Made by a program: the position numbers and the translations under genes. A stretch of DNA of 64,000 bases from Tabrizicola aquatica. GTDB lineage: Bacteria > Pseudomonadota > Alphaproteobacteria > Rhodobacterales > Rhodobacteraceae. Location: assembly GCF_002900975.1 (NCBI RefSeq), contig NZ_PJON01000006.1, positions 1 to 64,000 on the forward strand. Direction: 5' to 3'. Position 1 is the stretch's first letter; every line of letters starts with the position of its first letter. Shown here one piece after another: positions 8,204-17,195 of the stretch. The notes beneath the pieces are model-generated. The model saw only the letters and a program-made list of their open reading frames with translations, had not been told where the DNA came from and did no database searches.

Positions 8204-9058
8204 TCACGCCAGCGCGTCGCGCAGATGGGCCGCAGTCAGCACCGATTGCTGACGCATGAAATCGGCCAATTCCAGATACATCGACCGATTGCGCAGGGCA
8301 AAGACGATGGCCGGCTCCAGCTCGTCCTGCCGCAGAACGATCGGGATCGGCAGGCCGGTCCACTCCACGAAAGACTCGATCTTGTGGCTGTTTGACGGGC
8401 TGGTGACGAAAGGGCAACCGGCCAAAGCGGCGGCATAGACGCCGTGGTGTTGCGCGGTCAGATAGATTTCGGCCTGCCGCAGGGTGGCGACGATATCCTC
8501 GAACGCATGGCGGCGCAGGGTCAGCTTCTCTCCAGGTTCGTCGTCGAAAAGGTCGGGGATCAGCCCGTGCCGATGCGTACCGCCGACCACCCGGCCAGTC
8601 TCCAGCCGCCGCGCCTTGCCCTTGGTCAGAAAGGCCGGATCGGCGGCCGAGTCGAGCAGGGTCAGCGGCTGCCCCCCGAAGCGGCGGGCAAAGGCGGCAC
8701 TCCGCGGCTCGCGCACGGTCAGCAGGGACAGGTCGGACAGGATGTCGTTGGCGGGCGCGTCGTATTGCTGGAACAGGGCGTTCACCATCAGCACCCGCTT
8801 GCCCTGCGCCTTGGCGCGCTGGATCAACTGCAGCAGGAACAGGGCGCGCGGACCTGAATGGTGGATGGTCCCCTCGCCGTTGACCAGCACAGCTTCAGCA
8901 GCCGCGAAGGCAACCTTGTCCACGTCACGCGTGCCGGTGATGTGGCGCCCGGTGATTTGCAATCCCGCCCCGGCGATCGCCGCACTCAGCGACCGCATCA
9001 CCGCCTTGCAGCCGGCGTGGGGGACGTCGCTGGTGTCATTGGCAAGAAACAGGGTCAC
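8204..9058 (-). CDS. Polysaccharide pyruvyl transferase family protein
   Basis: The 284-residue product matches the pyruvyl-transferase (CsaB/WcaK-like) fold: an N-terminal LFLANDTSDVPHAGC, the EAVLVNGEGTIHHSG segment, a middle LSLLTVREPRSAAFARRFG strand-helix and the C-terminal QHHGVYAAALAGCPFVTSPSNSHKIES region. Members add pyruvate ketals to surface polysaccharides from phosphoenolpyruvate or have related roles in envelope glycan synthesis. No glycosyltransferase cluster surrounds it, so the acceptor is unknown. It lies downstream of and convergent with the tRNA gene, 11 bases from the CCA end. Confidence 0.75.
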   Translation of the reverse strand: MTLFLANDTSDVPHAGCKAVMRSLSAAIAGAGLQITGRHITGTRDVDKVAFAAAEAVLVNGEGTIHHSGPRALFLLQLIQRAKAQGKRVLMVNALFQQYDAPANDILSDLSLLTVREPRSAAFARRFGGQPLTLLDSAADPAFLTKGKARRLETGRVVGGTHRHGLIPDLFDDEPGEKLTLRRHAFEDIVATLRQAEIYLTAQHHGVYAAALAGCPFVTSPSNSHKIESFVEWTGLPIPIVLRQDELEPAIVFALRNRSMYLELADFMRQQSVLTAAHLRDALA

Positions 9059-9198
9059 GCTGGGTCCGGGTCAATCGACAGGGTCGGGGCAGGCTAGACG
9101 GCCCTGCCGGGGCGGCGCAAGGCCGATCCCGGGTGCGGCGGTTGCGTTTGCATCGCCCTTTGGCCATATAGTCAGCGCCGGAAGATGGAGCGCGCGCG

Positions 9199-10158
9199 AT
9201 GAACTACCTCGAATTCGAGAAGCCCCTGGCCGAGATCGAGGGCAAGGCCGAGGAGTTGCGGGCGCTGGCCAAGACCGGCGGCGGCATGGACCTGACCAAA
9301 GAGGCCGAGGCGCTGGACCGCAAGGCCGAGACCGCGCTGCGTGACCTCTACAAGACGCTGACCGCCTGGCAAAAGTGCCAGGTCGCCCGGCATCCCGACA
9401 GGCCACATTGCAAGGACTATATCGACGGGTTGTTCACAGAATTCACCTCGCTGGCCGGGGACCGGGCCTTTGCCGATGACCAGGCGGTCATGGGGGGGAT
9501 CGCGCGCTTCCAGGACCAGCCGGTGGTGATCATCGGCCACGAGAAGGGCAACGATACCAAGTCGCGGATCGAGCGTAACTTCGGCATGGCGCGGCCCGAG
9601 GGCTATCGCAAGGCGATCCGGCTGATGGACCTCGCGGACCGCTTCCGCCTGCCCGTGATCACGCTGGTCGATACCCCCGGCGCCTATCCGGGCAAGGGGG
9701 CCGAGGAACGCGGGCAGGCCGAGGCGATTGCCCGGTCGACCGAGAAATGCCTGGCCATCGGTGTGCCACTGATCAGCGTCGTGATCGGCGAAGGTGGGTC
9801 GGGCGGGGCGGTGGCCTTTGCGACGGCGAACCGGGTGGCGATGCTGGAGCATTCGGTCTACTCGGTCATCTCGCCGGAAGGCTGCGCCTCGATCCTGTGG
9901 AAGGACGCCGAGAAGATGCGCGAGGCCGCCGAGGCCCTGCGGCTGACGGCGCAGGATCTGCAAAAGCTGGGGATCATCGACCGGATCGTGAAGGAACCGA
10001 TGGGCGGCGCGCAGCGGGCCCCCAAGGAAGCGATCGACGCGGTCGGCAAGGCCATCGAAGCGATGCTGAAAGACCTGTCCGGCAAGAAGCCCGAGGCGCT
10101 GGTCAAGGATCGGCGGCAGAAGTTCCTGGAGATGGGGTCCAAGGGGCTGGCGGCGTGA
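9199..10158 (+). CDS. accA: Acetyl-CoA carboxylase carboxyltransferase subunit alpha
   Basis: The 319 residues match AccA length and landmarks: N-terminal coiled region [19 protein letters not shown], then [42 protein letters not shown], the oxyanion-hole region [21 protein letters not shown] and GEGGSGGA. It is the alpha half of the carboxyltransferase that moves the carboxyl group from biotin to acetyl-CoA in fatty acid synthesis; accD is elsewhere. It begins an apparent operon: its TGA overlaps the GTG of the guanidinium-exporter-like gene, which in turn overlaps a secreted hypothetical protein. Confidence 0.97.
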   Translation: MNYLEFEKPLAEIEGKAEELRALAKTGGGMDLTKEAEALDRKAETALRDLYKTLTAWQKCQVARHPDRPHCKDYIDGLFTEFTSLAGDRAFADDQAVMGGIARFQDQPVVIIGHEKGNDTKSRIERNFGMARPEGYRKAIRLMDLADRFRLPVITLVDTPGAYPGKGAEERGQAEAIARSTEKCLAIGVPLISVVIGEGGSGGAVAFATANRVAMLEHSVYSVISPEGCASILWKDAEKMREAAEALRLTAQDLQKLGIIDRIVKEPMGGAQRAPKEAIDAVGKAIEAMLKDLSGKKPEALVKDRRQKFLEMGSKGLAA

Positions 10159-10469
10159 ATCCCTGGATCATCGTCCTGATCGCCGGCCTGATGGAGACCG
10201 GCTGGGCGCTGGGTCTGAAATACTCGGAAGGGTTCACGCGGCTCTGGCCCTCGGTCGTGACGGTGGTGCTGGCCCTGGGGTCGTTCTGGCTGCTGTCGCT
10301 GGCGATGAAAACCCTGCCGGTCGGGACGGCCTATGCGGTCTGGGTCGGCATCGGCGCGGTGGGGACGGCGGTGGCGGCGGTGTTCCTGTTCCAGGAGCCT
10401 GTGAACCTGATGCGGGTCACCGGGGTGCTGCTGATCCTGGCCGGGATCGTGGCGCTGAAGTTCGCGTGA
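10155..10469 (+). CDS. gdx: Small multidrug resistance family protein, SugE/Gdx guanidinium exporter type
   Basis: The 104-residue protein has four hydrophobic segments and the SugE/Gdx signature [23 protein letters not shown] with the essential membrane glutamate at residue 14, plus [13 protein letters not shown]. SugE-type SMR proteins export guanidinium in exchange for protons. The GTG start overlaps the accA stop (GTGA), so it is translationally coupled to accA and has no separate promoter or guanidine riboswitch visible. Such coupling to fatty-acid synthesis is positional, not evidence of shared function. Confidence 0.9.
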   Translation: MNPWIIVLIAGLMETGWALGLKYSEGFTRLWPSVVTVVLALGSFWLLSLAMKTLPVGTAYAVWVGIGAVGTAVAAVFLFQEPVNLMRVTGVLLILAGIVALKFA

Positions 10470-10951
10470 TCCGGGCCGCGGTCCTGCTGGCGTTGCTGGC
10501 GGCCCCGGCCGCGGGCGGCACGCTGGAGGGGCGGCTGGTGACTTTCACGGTGGAAACCTGGGACGACCCCGCCGCGCCCTATCTGGCGGCGCGGGGGCGG
10601 ACGGTGACGGTGGGCCAGGGCGTCGAGTTTGGGCTGGAGCCGGAGGGTCTGACCGGCGGGCTGGATGTGGTGCCGGTGACGGTCGAGATCGGGCCGACCC
10701 GGATTGAGCTGAGCTATCCGCGCGGGGCGGGGCGGTTCTATGAGGCCACCTTCAATGGCTATGTCCTGCGGTTCGAAACGGACTGCGCGCTGTTTCAGGG
10801 GGTGGCCATCGACCGGGCGGCGACGACGATGCAGGTGACCGAGGTGCGGGCCGAGGCGGGGGCGCTGTTCATCAACGTCTCGGGGCTGGACTATGGGCCG
10901 GAGGCGCGGCTGGCGCTGGACCTTGAGGTCGCGGACTGCCCGATGAGCTGA
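10466..10951 (+). CDS. Putative exported protein of unknown function
   Basis: The 161-residue product has a Sec signal peptide (about 1-18, [17 protein letters not shown]) followed by a beta-rich domain with RLVTFTVETWDDP, LRFETDCALFQG and a final VADCPMS, so two cysteines may form one disulfide in the periplasm. I do not recognise the family. The GTG start overlaps the preceding stop by 4 bases, making it the third gene of the accA unit. A small palindrome follows 2 bases after its stop. Confidence 0.65.
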   Translation: MIRAAVLLALLAAPAAGGTLEGRLVTFTVETWDDPAAPYLAARGRTVTVGQGVEFGLEPEGLTGGLDVVPVTVEIGPTRIELSYPRGAGRFYEATFNGYVLRFETDCALFQGVAIDRAATTMQVTEVRAEAGALFINVSGLDYGPEARLALDLEVADCPMS

Positions 10952-10953
10952 TC

Positions 10954-10968
10954 TGTCCACGGTGGACA
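10954..10968. other. Short palindrome TGTCCAC-G-GTGGACA after the accA unit
   Basis: Perfect 7-bp arms separated by a single G lie 2 bases after the stop of the exported-protein gene. A TTTTT run follows 20 bases later, so weak termination is possible, but the stem is not directly followed by T residues. A protein-binding site is equally possible. Confidence 0.4.
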
Positions 10969-11557
10969 AAAGCTGGATCTGTTTTTAAATCAATCACTTG
11001 ATCGCGGGCGTTAGGGATCTGGAAAGGTTTGGCCGAGGCCCTTTCAGGATGCCTCCTCGTGCGCCTTCGGCTTCTCGTCGGGGGGCTGCCGCAGGGCGTG
11101 GTGAGGTCCGGGACAGGCTTTGCCACGGTCTCTGCCAGACCGCCTGTCACCGCGGCCCCGGTGATCGCGCAGGATCTTGACGACTGTGGGTAGGCTTCTG
11201 CGACGGGTCGCCCGGCGTGCCATGGGATCAGTCGGCAGGGGCGATGCCAGTCGATCCTGGCAAGGCGGATCAGGACTTTCCAGGGTTTCTTGCCGACCCG
11301 GTCGAACCGACTTCGGGGGTATTTGTCCGCTGCGCGTCAGGCAATGCCGGTCGGCTGCAGGGATGTGACCGCGTTGTCGCTCGGCGAGCGGCCCGCTCCT
11401 TTCCGTTCCGCCGTCGTCAGGATGCAGGAGCGGGTGCGGTCAAGCCAGGCGCGATGATGTGGTGAGATACGATCGCGGCCCCTGCCGGGTGGCTGTCGTG
11501 GTTGTGGCGGTCGTCGGCGGTGCTGATCCAGTCCGAAGGTTGCACCCTTTGCTGGCC
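10969..11557. other. Gene-poor gap of about 590 bp
   Basis: No ORF here has a convincing start, length or protein-like composition; the longest readings are under 90 codons and differ in codon pattern from the neighbours. It begins with an AT-rich patch (GTTTTTAAATCAATCACTTGATC, 10980-11002), unusual for this window, which could hold a promoter. I see no recognisable RNA. It may be decayed sequence. Confidence 0.5.
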
Positions 11558-11599
11558 CCGGAGGGTTTCACACCCTCCGGACCTCCCGTGGGATATTTG
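11558..11599 (+). repeat. Extragenic G-rich hairpin with GGGATATTT tail, family 2 copy a
   Basis: A 9-bp perfect stem CCGGAGGGT / ACCCTCCGG (loop TTCAC) is followed by ACCTCCCGTGGGATATTTG. A near-identical unit occurs at 29525-29564 in the opposite orientation, and a related one at 25414-25446. The element lies 25 bases beyond the stop of the minus-strand TfoX gene. Confidence 0.75.
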
Positions 11600-11623
11600 T
11601 GCAAATGTGAAAGGGCTGCCGGG

Positions 11624-11947
11624 TCAAGACCTGGGCCGCTTCGGCCTGGGCGCGGGCAGGTCAGTGGCGATTGCCTTGAGGGCCAGGACGACCCGAGCGG
11701 GATCATCCAGCGCCTCGGCCACCAGTAGGTGCGGCTTGGCGCCGGGATAGGGCTGGCCGGTGGGGCAGCCGGGAAGGGCCGCCTGCGCGCCGGGCGTGGG
11801 TTTCAAGAACAACTGGTCGTCGCAGACCAGCGCCACGACCTTGCCGTCGAGATAAAGCGCGTATTCGCCGAACATCTTGCGGGCTGAAAGCGGCAGCGGG
11901 GCCAAGGCATCAAGCAGGTGCGCGATGCTTTCGGCCCGGGTTGCCAT
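11624..11947 (-). CDS. TfoX/Sxy N-terminal domain protein
   Basis: The 107-residue protein matches the TfoX N-terminal domain: LPLSARKMFGEYALYLDGKVVALVCDDQLFLK, then ALPGCPTGQPYPGAKPH. TfoX/Sxy proteins regulate competence in gammaproteobacteria; short single-domain forms such as this are widespread and of uncertain role. Its ATG shares one base with the plsC stop (TGATG), so it is the last gene of the ftsE-ftsX-plsC-tfoX run. Confidence 0.83.
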   Translation of the reverse strand: MATRAESIAHLLDALAPLPLSARKMFGEYALYLDGKVVALVCDDQLFLKPTPGAQAALPGCPTGQPYPGAKPHLLVAEALDDPARVVLALKAIATDLPAPRPKRPRS

Positions 11948-12672
11948 CAGCCGTTGAACCCGGCCTCGGCCATCAGGCGGTTGGAGTGGGTTTCGACCTC
12001 TTCCTCAAGCCGGGCCATGAAATGCGGCACTTTCAGGCCGGGGGCGATGGGGTCCAGAAACTCGACCACCGCGAGCCCCGGCTTTCGCAGGACGCCGCGC
12101 TTGGGCCAGAACACGCCCACGTTGGTTGCCACTGGCACGCAGGGCTGGGCGAGTTGCTCATAAAGAAGGCCGGTCCCGACCTTGTAGGGCCTGGACGCGC
12201 CGGGGGCGACGCGGGTGCCTTGCGGATAGATGATAAGCTGGCCGGGTTCGGCGGTGCCCTTGGCCACGTCTGCCTTCATCTTGGCAATCGCCGCGCCGCG
12301 TTTGCCGCGATTGACCGGGACGCAGCCGATCTTCAGCGCGTATTGGCCAAGGAAGGGGGTATAGATCAGCTCTCGCTTCATGATGAACTTGCCGGCGGGG
12401 ACCGCGTTGAAGATCAGGATGATGTCGAGAAAGCTTTGATGCTTGGCGGCGATCACCGCCTCGCCCGTGGGGGCAAGCCCGCGCACCTCGCAGCGGGTGC
12501 CGCAGAGGAGGCGCAGGGTGAAGATCACCCAGCGGCAATAGGTCTTGCAGGCGGTGCGGGCGCCCTGGCGGGAGAAGAGCGCCCAGGGGGCGAAGGCCAC
12601 CGCGATCACCGCCATCGCGAGATACATCTGGATGATGAACACCAGGCTGAGAAGCCAGCGGATCGGGGTCAT
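11947..12672 (-). CDS. plsC: 1-acyl-sn-glycerol-3-phosphate acyltransferase
   Basis: The 241 residues have an N-terminal membrane helix (LLSLVFIIQMYLAMAVIAVAF), the acyltransferase HX4D motif in KHQSFLD, the substrate motif VNRGKRG and the IYPQGTR box, all in the usual order. The enzyme acylates lysophosphatidic acid to phosphatidic acid at the inner membrane. ATG overlaps the ftsX stop (ATGA). Coupling to ftsEX places phospholipid synthesis beside septal remodelling. Confidence 0.93.
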   Translation of the reverse strand: MTPIRWLLSLVFIIQMYLAMAVIAVAFAPWALFSRQGARTACKTYCRWVIFTLRLLCGTRCEVRGLAPTGEAVIAAKHQSFLDIILIFNAVPAGKFIMKRELIYTPFLGQYALKIGCVPVNRGKRGAAIAKMKADVAKGTAEPGQLIIYPQGTRVAPGASRPYKVGTGLLYEQLAQPCVPVATNVGVFWPKRGVLRKPGLAVVEFLDPIAPGLKVPHFMARLEEEVETHSNRLMAEAGFNG

Positions 12673-13565
12673 GTCAGCTCTCGCAGTTTCTGGAAGGCGG
12701 CGCGGCGGGTGGCAAGGAAGGCGACGAGGGCGGCGAGGGGCGGCAGGGCCAAGGGCCAAAGCCAGGCGGTGCCGGTGAAGCCAAGGCCGGTCAGGAACCC
12801 GCCGGCGGCATCGGCGGCAGGCAGGGCGGCGACCCCGGCCATGCCGGCGGCGGCGCCGACCAGCGCGCCGCCAAGGGTGCGCAGGGTGAAGCGGCGGACG
12901 AAGGCGCGGGCGATGTAGCTGTCCTTGGCGCCAACGAGCCGCAGGACGCGGATTTCCTGGGAATTGGTTGCCAGCGCCGCGCGGGCGGCCAGCGTGATCA
13001 TCGCCGCCATGGCAGCGCCGATCAGCGCGATGGAGAGGACGCCCAAGAGGCGGATGCGGCCCGCAGCCTCGGCCAGGGGGCGGCGCCAGCGGGTGTGATC
13101 GTCGAGGACGGCGCCGGGGGCCTCGGCCGCAAGGCGCTGGCGCAGGCCCTGGGAATCGTAGCCCGGCTCGGCCTCGACCACCTCGATCAGGCGGGGGATC
13201 GGCAGGGCCTCGACCGGCAGGCCGGGGCCGAACCAGGGTTCCAGAAGCGCGCGGGTCTCGGCGTCGTCGATCAGGCGGAAGCTGGCGATGCCGGGGGTGG
13301 TGGCCAAGGTGGCGAGGATCGCGTCGGTCTGAAGCTGCACCTGCTCGACCGGGGCGGAGAGGCGGATGGTGGCGGTCTTGGCGAGCGCGTCGGACCAGCG
13401 GTCGGCCAGGCGGCCGGAGGCAAGCGAGAGCGCCAGGGCAAAGACGCAGAGGAAGGTCATCGCGCCGGCGGTGAAGGTCGTGAGCCAGGCGGTCGGACCA
13501 GAGGGCGGGACGACCTGCAGCGCGCGGGTGGCGGGGCTGGCGGGCTTGGCCTTGGGGAACCTCAC
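12669..13565 (-). CDS. ftsX: Cell division protein FtsX
   Basis: The 298-residue protein has one N-terminal membrane helix (about 32-52), a periplasmic region of about 110 residues and three C-terminal helices with the FtsX/MacB-like core ITLAARAALATNSQEIRVLRLVGAKDSYIARAF. With FtsE it forms the ABC-type complex that activates septal peptidoglycan hydrolases through periplasmic factors. It starts at GTG overlapping the ftsE stop (GTGA). The length agrees with alphaproteobacterial FtsX. Confidence 0.92.
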   Translation of the reverse strand: MRFPKAKPASPATRALQVVPPSGPTAWLTTFTAGAMTFLCVFALALSLASGRLADRWSDALAKTATIRLSAPVEQVQLQTDAILATLATTPGIASFRLIDDAETRALLEPWFGPGLPVEALPIPRLIEVVEAEPGYDSQGLRQRLAAEAPGAVLDDHTRWRRPLAEAAGRIRLLGVLSIALIGAAMAAMITLAARAALATNSQEIRVLRLVGAKDSYIARAFVRRFTLRTLGGALVGAAAGMAGVAALPAADAAGGFLTGLGFTGTAWLWPLALPPLAALVAFLATRRAAFQKLRELT

Positions 13566-14233
13566 AGATCGGCCCCCGCAAGCTGGACGCGATGCTTGGC
13601 GATGCGCAGGACGCGGGCCTGGATCTGCGCCTTGGCCTGGCGGATCAGGTTCAGGTCGTGGGTGGCGACAAGGATGGTCTTGCCCATCTTGTTCAACTCG
13701 ACCAGCAGGGTGAGGATGCGCAAGGACATCTCCCAGTCGACGTTGCCGGTGGGTTCGTCCGCCAGGATCACGTCGGGGTCGACGATGACGGCACGGGCCA
13801 GGGCGGCGCGCTGGCGTTCGCCGCCGGACAGTTGCAGCGGGTAGGCGTCGGCCAAGTGGTCAAGGCCGACCCAGCCGAGGAGGTCGTCCATGTCCTGCGG
13901 GTCGCTTTCGCGGTCGGAGACGGTGAAGGGCAGCGCCATGTTGGCGGCAAGTGTGAGATGGTCCAGGAACTTGCAGTCCTGATGCACGATGCCGATTCGG
14001 CGCCGGGTTCGGGCCACGTCATCGCGCGACAGGCTGGTGACGTCGCGGTCGAACAGGGTGACGCGGCCGTTGGTGGGCTGAAGCTCGGCATAGGCGAGTT
14101 TCAGGAAGGTGGATTTGCCCGCGCCCGAGGGACCGGTCAGAAAGTGGAAAGACCCGGGCGCAAGCCGCAGCGAGACGTCGGACAGAAGGTCTCCGCCGCC
14201 ATAGCTGTAGGCCACGTTTTCGAAGGCAATCAC
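13562..14233 (-). CDS. ftsE: Cell division ATP-binding protein FtsE
   Basis: The 223 residues contain Walker A GPSGAGKST (about 34-42), Q-loop HQDCKFLDHLTL, signature LSGGERQRAALARA, Walker B VILADEPTGNVD and the H-loop THDLN. The reading frame stays open upstream to 14350, but the GTG at 14233 is preferred because AAGGGA precedes it and the protein then begins at the conserved IAFENVAYSYGGG. It pairs with FtsX and is divergent from the zinc-ribbon gene at 14412. Confidence 0.93.
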   Translation of the reverse strand: MIAFENVAYSYGGGDLLSDVSLRLAPGSFHFLTGPSGAGKSTFLKLAYAELQPTNGRVTLFDRDVTSLSRDDVARTRRRIGIVHQDCKFLDHLTLAANMALPFTVSDRESDPQDMDDLLGWVGLDHLADAYPLQLSGGERQRAALARAVIVDPDVILADEPTGNVDWEMSLRILTLLVELNKMGKTILVATHDLNLIRQAKAQIQARVLRIAKHRVQLAGADL

Positions 14234-14411
14234 GTCGGGTTCCCTTGCTGTGTCGGGCGGCGGACAAAGCGCCCGGTGCGGCTGGACTGCGCTTTCCATC
14301 GCACAGGCCGGAAGGATTGTAAAAGGGCGCGCGACAAAGCCTTGGAACAACAGGAATTAACGGTTACAAATCCGTGAGCGGAAGCCGGAAACAAGGCTTG
14401 AGGGAACGAAA

Positions 14412-15377
14412 ATGCGGCTGGTTTGTCCGAACTGCGAAGCGAAATACGAGGTTCCGGACGATGCGATCCCGGACAGCGGCCGCGATGTTCAGTGTGCGAA
14501 TTGCGGCCATGCCTGGTTCCAGATGCGCGCGCGTCCGGCGGCGGCGGTGGCCGAGCCTGCGGCCGCGCCGGCCCCTGTTGCGGCAGAGCCCGAGCCCGTT
14601 GTCGAGCCCGAGCCCGTCGTAGAACCAGTCGCGCAGACGGCCCCGGAACCCGAAGTGACCGCCGCAGCCGAGCCGGAACCCGAGTTGCCGCCGCTGGAGG
14701 AGACGCCAGCGCCAGAGCCGGTCGAAGTTCCCGACCAGGCGCCCGAGGAAATCCCCACCGCGCCTGCGGTCGAAGAGCCGGACCCGGTTGAAGAGCCCGC
14801 GCCGGTCGAAGAGTCTGCCTCGGCCTCCGAGCCTGAGCCCGAGGCGGGGACAAGCTACAAGGTGGACGAATCCGTCCTGGCGATCCTGCGCGAGGAGGCC
14901 GAGCGCGAGGCCCGCGTGCGTCGGGCCGAGGCGGGGTTCCCCGAAACCCAGCCCGACCTGGGTGTCGATACGGTGGCGCGGGTCGCGGCCGTGCCTGCGG
15001 CGGCGGCTGTGGCGGTCGTTGCTGAGGAAGCAGCGGTCGACGACTCGCGACCCTCGGCCCGGCGGGATCTTTTGCCGGATGTCGAAGAGATCAATTCCTC
15101 GCTCCGGCCCTCGGATCACCCGCAGGACGGCGACGAGCCCGACACCGGGATGCCACCGCCGGCAGCAGAAGGCCGGGGCGGTTTCCGCAGCGGCTTCCTT
15201 GTGGTGATGACCATCGCGATGATCGGGTCGGGGCTTTACATCGCCTCGCCGACGCTGGCGCGGCTGGTCCCGGCACTGGAAGGGCCGCTGGACAGCTATG
15301 TCGCGCTGATCAACGGCCTGCGGCTGCAACTGGACGGCGTGATGCAGCAGGCCACGGTGGCCCTGAACGGCGGCTGA
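14412..15377 (+). CDS. Zinc-ribbon (MJ0042-type) membrane protein with Pro/Glu-rich linker
   Basis: The 321-residue product begins with a four-cysteine zinc ribbon (Cys 5, 8, 28, 31; CPNC...CANCGHAWF). About 100 residues of Pro/Glu/Ala-rich, highly acidic linker (about 40-145) follow, then a helical segment, one membrane helix near residues 257-277 (GFLVVMTIAMIGSGLYIA) and a short tail. This architecture is common next to ftsEX in Rhodobacteraceae; the function is unknown. The N-terminus should be cytoplasmic. The linker gives strong compositional bias with many GAGCCC/GAACCC repeats, which could confuse frame prediction. Confidence 0.8.
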   Translation: MRLVCPNCEAKYEVPDDAIPDSGRDVQCANCGHAWFQMRARPAAAVAEPAAAPAPVAAEPEPVVEPEPVVEPVAQTAPEPEVTAAAEPEPELPPLEETPAPEPVEVPDQAPEEIPTAPAVEEPDPVEEPAPVEESASASEPEPEAGTSYKVDESVLAILREEAEREARVRRAEAGFPETQPDLGVDTVARVAAVPAAAAVAVVAEEAAVDDSRPSARRDLLPDVEEINSSLRPSDHPQDGDEPDTGMPPPAAEGRGGFRSGFLVVMTIAMIGSGLYIASPTLARLVPALEGPLDSYVALINGLRLQLDGVMQQATVALNGG

Positions 15378-15395
15378 GCCACGGCAATTCGGCTT

Positions 15396-15409
15396 GCCCC
15401 GGACGGGGC
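15396..15409 (+). terminator. Hairpin after the zinc-ribbon gene
   Basis: GCCCCG-GA-CGGGGC lies 19 bases after the stop and is followed by GGGCCTTTATCC. Six perfect G-C pairs with a short loop support a terminator, although the T tract is short. It separates this gene from ilvD. Confidence 0.55.
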
Positions 15410-15455
15410 GGGCCTTTATCCCTTGCGGCCAAGCCTAGCCCCGTGAGGAACCGCC

Positions 15456-17189
15456 ATGACCAATGCCCGTTTCGACAAGTCGAAGCTTCCCAGCCGCCAT
15501 GTGACCGAGGGCCCCGCCCGCGCGCCGCATCGCAGCTATTTCTACGCGATGGGCATCACGGAAGAGGAAATTCACCAACCCTGGGTGGGCGTGGCGACCT
15601 GCTGGAACGAAGCGGCCCCCTGCAACATCGCGCTGAACCGTCAGGCGCAGGTCGTGAAGCAGGGTGTCAAGAAAGGCGGCGGCACCCCGCGCGAGTTCAC
15701 GACGATCACTGTCACGGACGGGATCGCCATGGGGCATGAGGGGATGCGCTCCTCGCTTGCCAGCCGCGATGCGATTGCCGACACGGTGGAACTGACGATG
15801 CGCGGGCATTGCTACGATGCCATCGTCGGCCTTGCGGGCTGCGACAAGTCGCTGCCGGGGATGATGATGTCGATGGTGCGGCTGAACGTGCCGTCGGTCT
15901 TCATCTATGGCGGATCGATCCTGCCGGGCCGCTACAAGGGGCAGGACATCACCGTGCAGGACATGTTCGAGGCTGTGGGCAAGCACCAGGCCGGGAACCT
16001 GTCGGATGCCGAGCTTGAGATCATGGAGCGGGTGGCCTGCCCGTCGTCGGGTGCCTGCGGCGCGCAGTACACGGCGAACACGATGGCTTGCGTGTCCGAG
16101 GCGATTGGCCTGGCGCTGCTGAACTCGTCCAGCGCCCCGGCACCGTATGAGAGCCGCGACCAGTTCTGCGAGGCTTCGGGTGTGGCCGTGATGAACCTGA
16201 TCGAGAAGAACATCCGCGCGCGGGACATCGTCACGCGGAAGTCGCTGGAAAACGCCGCCCGCGTCGTGGGCTGCACCGGGGGCAGCACCAATGCGGCGCT
16301 GCACCTGCCGGCCATCGCGCATGAGGCGGGGATCGACTTCGACCTGTTCGACGTGGCGGCCTGCATGAAGGACACGCCCTATTTCGTCGACCTGCGTCCG
16401 GGCGGGAAGTACGTCGCCAAGGACCTGCACGAGGTGGGCGGCGTTGCCGTGGTGATGAAGGAACTGGCCAAGGCCGGCCTGTTGCACCTGGACTGCATCA
16501 CTGCGTCCGGCAAGACTCTGGGCGAAAGCCTGGACGAGATCCGGGGCGAGGCGGACGGCCGGGTGATCTATCACATCAACAGCCCCATCACCAAGACCGG
16601 GGGCGTGGTGTCGCTGCGCGGCAACCTTGCGCCCGATGGTGCCATCGTGAAGGTCGCCGGCATGACCGAGGCCGAGCAGGTTTTCACCGGCCCGGCCCGC
16701 GTCTTCGAATGCGAGGAAGAGGCGTTCGAGGCGGTGAAGAAGCGCGAATACAAGGAAGGCGAGGTCATCGTCATCCGCAACGAAGGCCCGGCCGGTGGCC
16801 CCGGGATGCGCGAAATGCTGTCGACCACGGCGGCCTTGTCCGGTCAGGGCATGGGCAAAAAGGTGGCGCTGATCACCGATGGCCGTTTCTCGGGCGCGAC
16901 GCGGGGCTTCTGCGTCGGTCACGTCGGGCCGGAAGCGGCGCATGGCGGGCCGATTGCGCTTTTGCAGAACGGCGACGTGATCACTCTGAACGCGGTGACG
17001 GGCGAGCTGTCGGTGGCGCTGTCGGACGAAGAATTGGCCAAGCGCAAGGCCGAGTGGAAAGGGCCGCGCAAGACGGCCTATACCAGCGGCGCGGTCCACA
17101 AGTTCGCCAAGCTGTGCGGTGGGGCGCGTTGGGGGGCCGTGACCCATCCGGGGGCCAAGGGCGAAAGCCACGTCTACATGGACCAGTAA
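15456..17189 (+). CDS. ilvD: Dihydroxy-acid dehydratase
   Basis: The 577-residue protein has the IlvD/Edd landmarks: [14 protein letters not shown] (Cys about 49 and 56), the GCDKSLPGM cluster-ligand motif (about 129), [17 protein letters not shown] and the C-terminal [21 protein letters not shown]. It carries out the third common step of valine, leucine and isoleucine synthesis, dehydrating dihydroxy acids with an Fe-S cluster. The ATG follows GTGAGGAACCGCC. Genes 17196 and 17974 follow closely and may be cotranscribed. Confidence 0.97.
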   Translation: MTNARFDKSKLPSRHVTEGPARAPHRSYFYAMGITEEEIHQPWVGVATCWNEAAPCNIALNRQAQVVKQGVKKGGGTPREFTTITVTDGIAMGHEGMRSSLASRDAIADTVELTMRGHCYDAIVGLAGCDKSLPGMMMSMVRLNVPSVFIYGGSILPGRYKGQDITVQDMFEAVGKHQAGNLSDAELEIMERVACPSSGACGAQYTANTMACVSEAIGLALLNSSSAPAPYESRDQFCEASGVAVMNLIEKNIRARDIVTRKSLENAARVVGCTGGSTNAALHLPAIAHEAGIDFDLFDVAACMKDTPYFVDLRPGGKYVAKDLHEVGGVAVVMKELAKAGLLHLDCITASGKTLGESLDEIRGEADGRVIYHINSPITKTGGVVSLRGNLAPDGAIVKVAGMTEAEQVFTGPARVFECEEEAFEAVKKREYKEGEVIVIRNEGPAGGPGMREMLSTTAALSGQGMGKKVALITDGRFSGATRGFCVGHVGPEAAHGGPIALLQNGDVITLNAVTGELSVALSDEELAKRKAEWKGPRKTAYTSGAVHKFAKLCGGARWGAVTHPGAKGESHVYMDQ

Positions 17190-17195
17190 GGCATC

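Noticed and set aside
10155-10469. Guanidine riboswitch for the Gdx-type gene
   Set aside because: The start codon overlaps accA, leaving no untranslated leader, and no riboswitch-like structure was seen in the end of accA.
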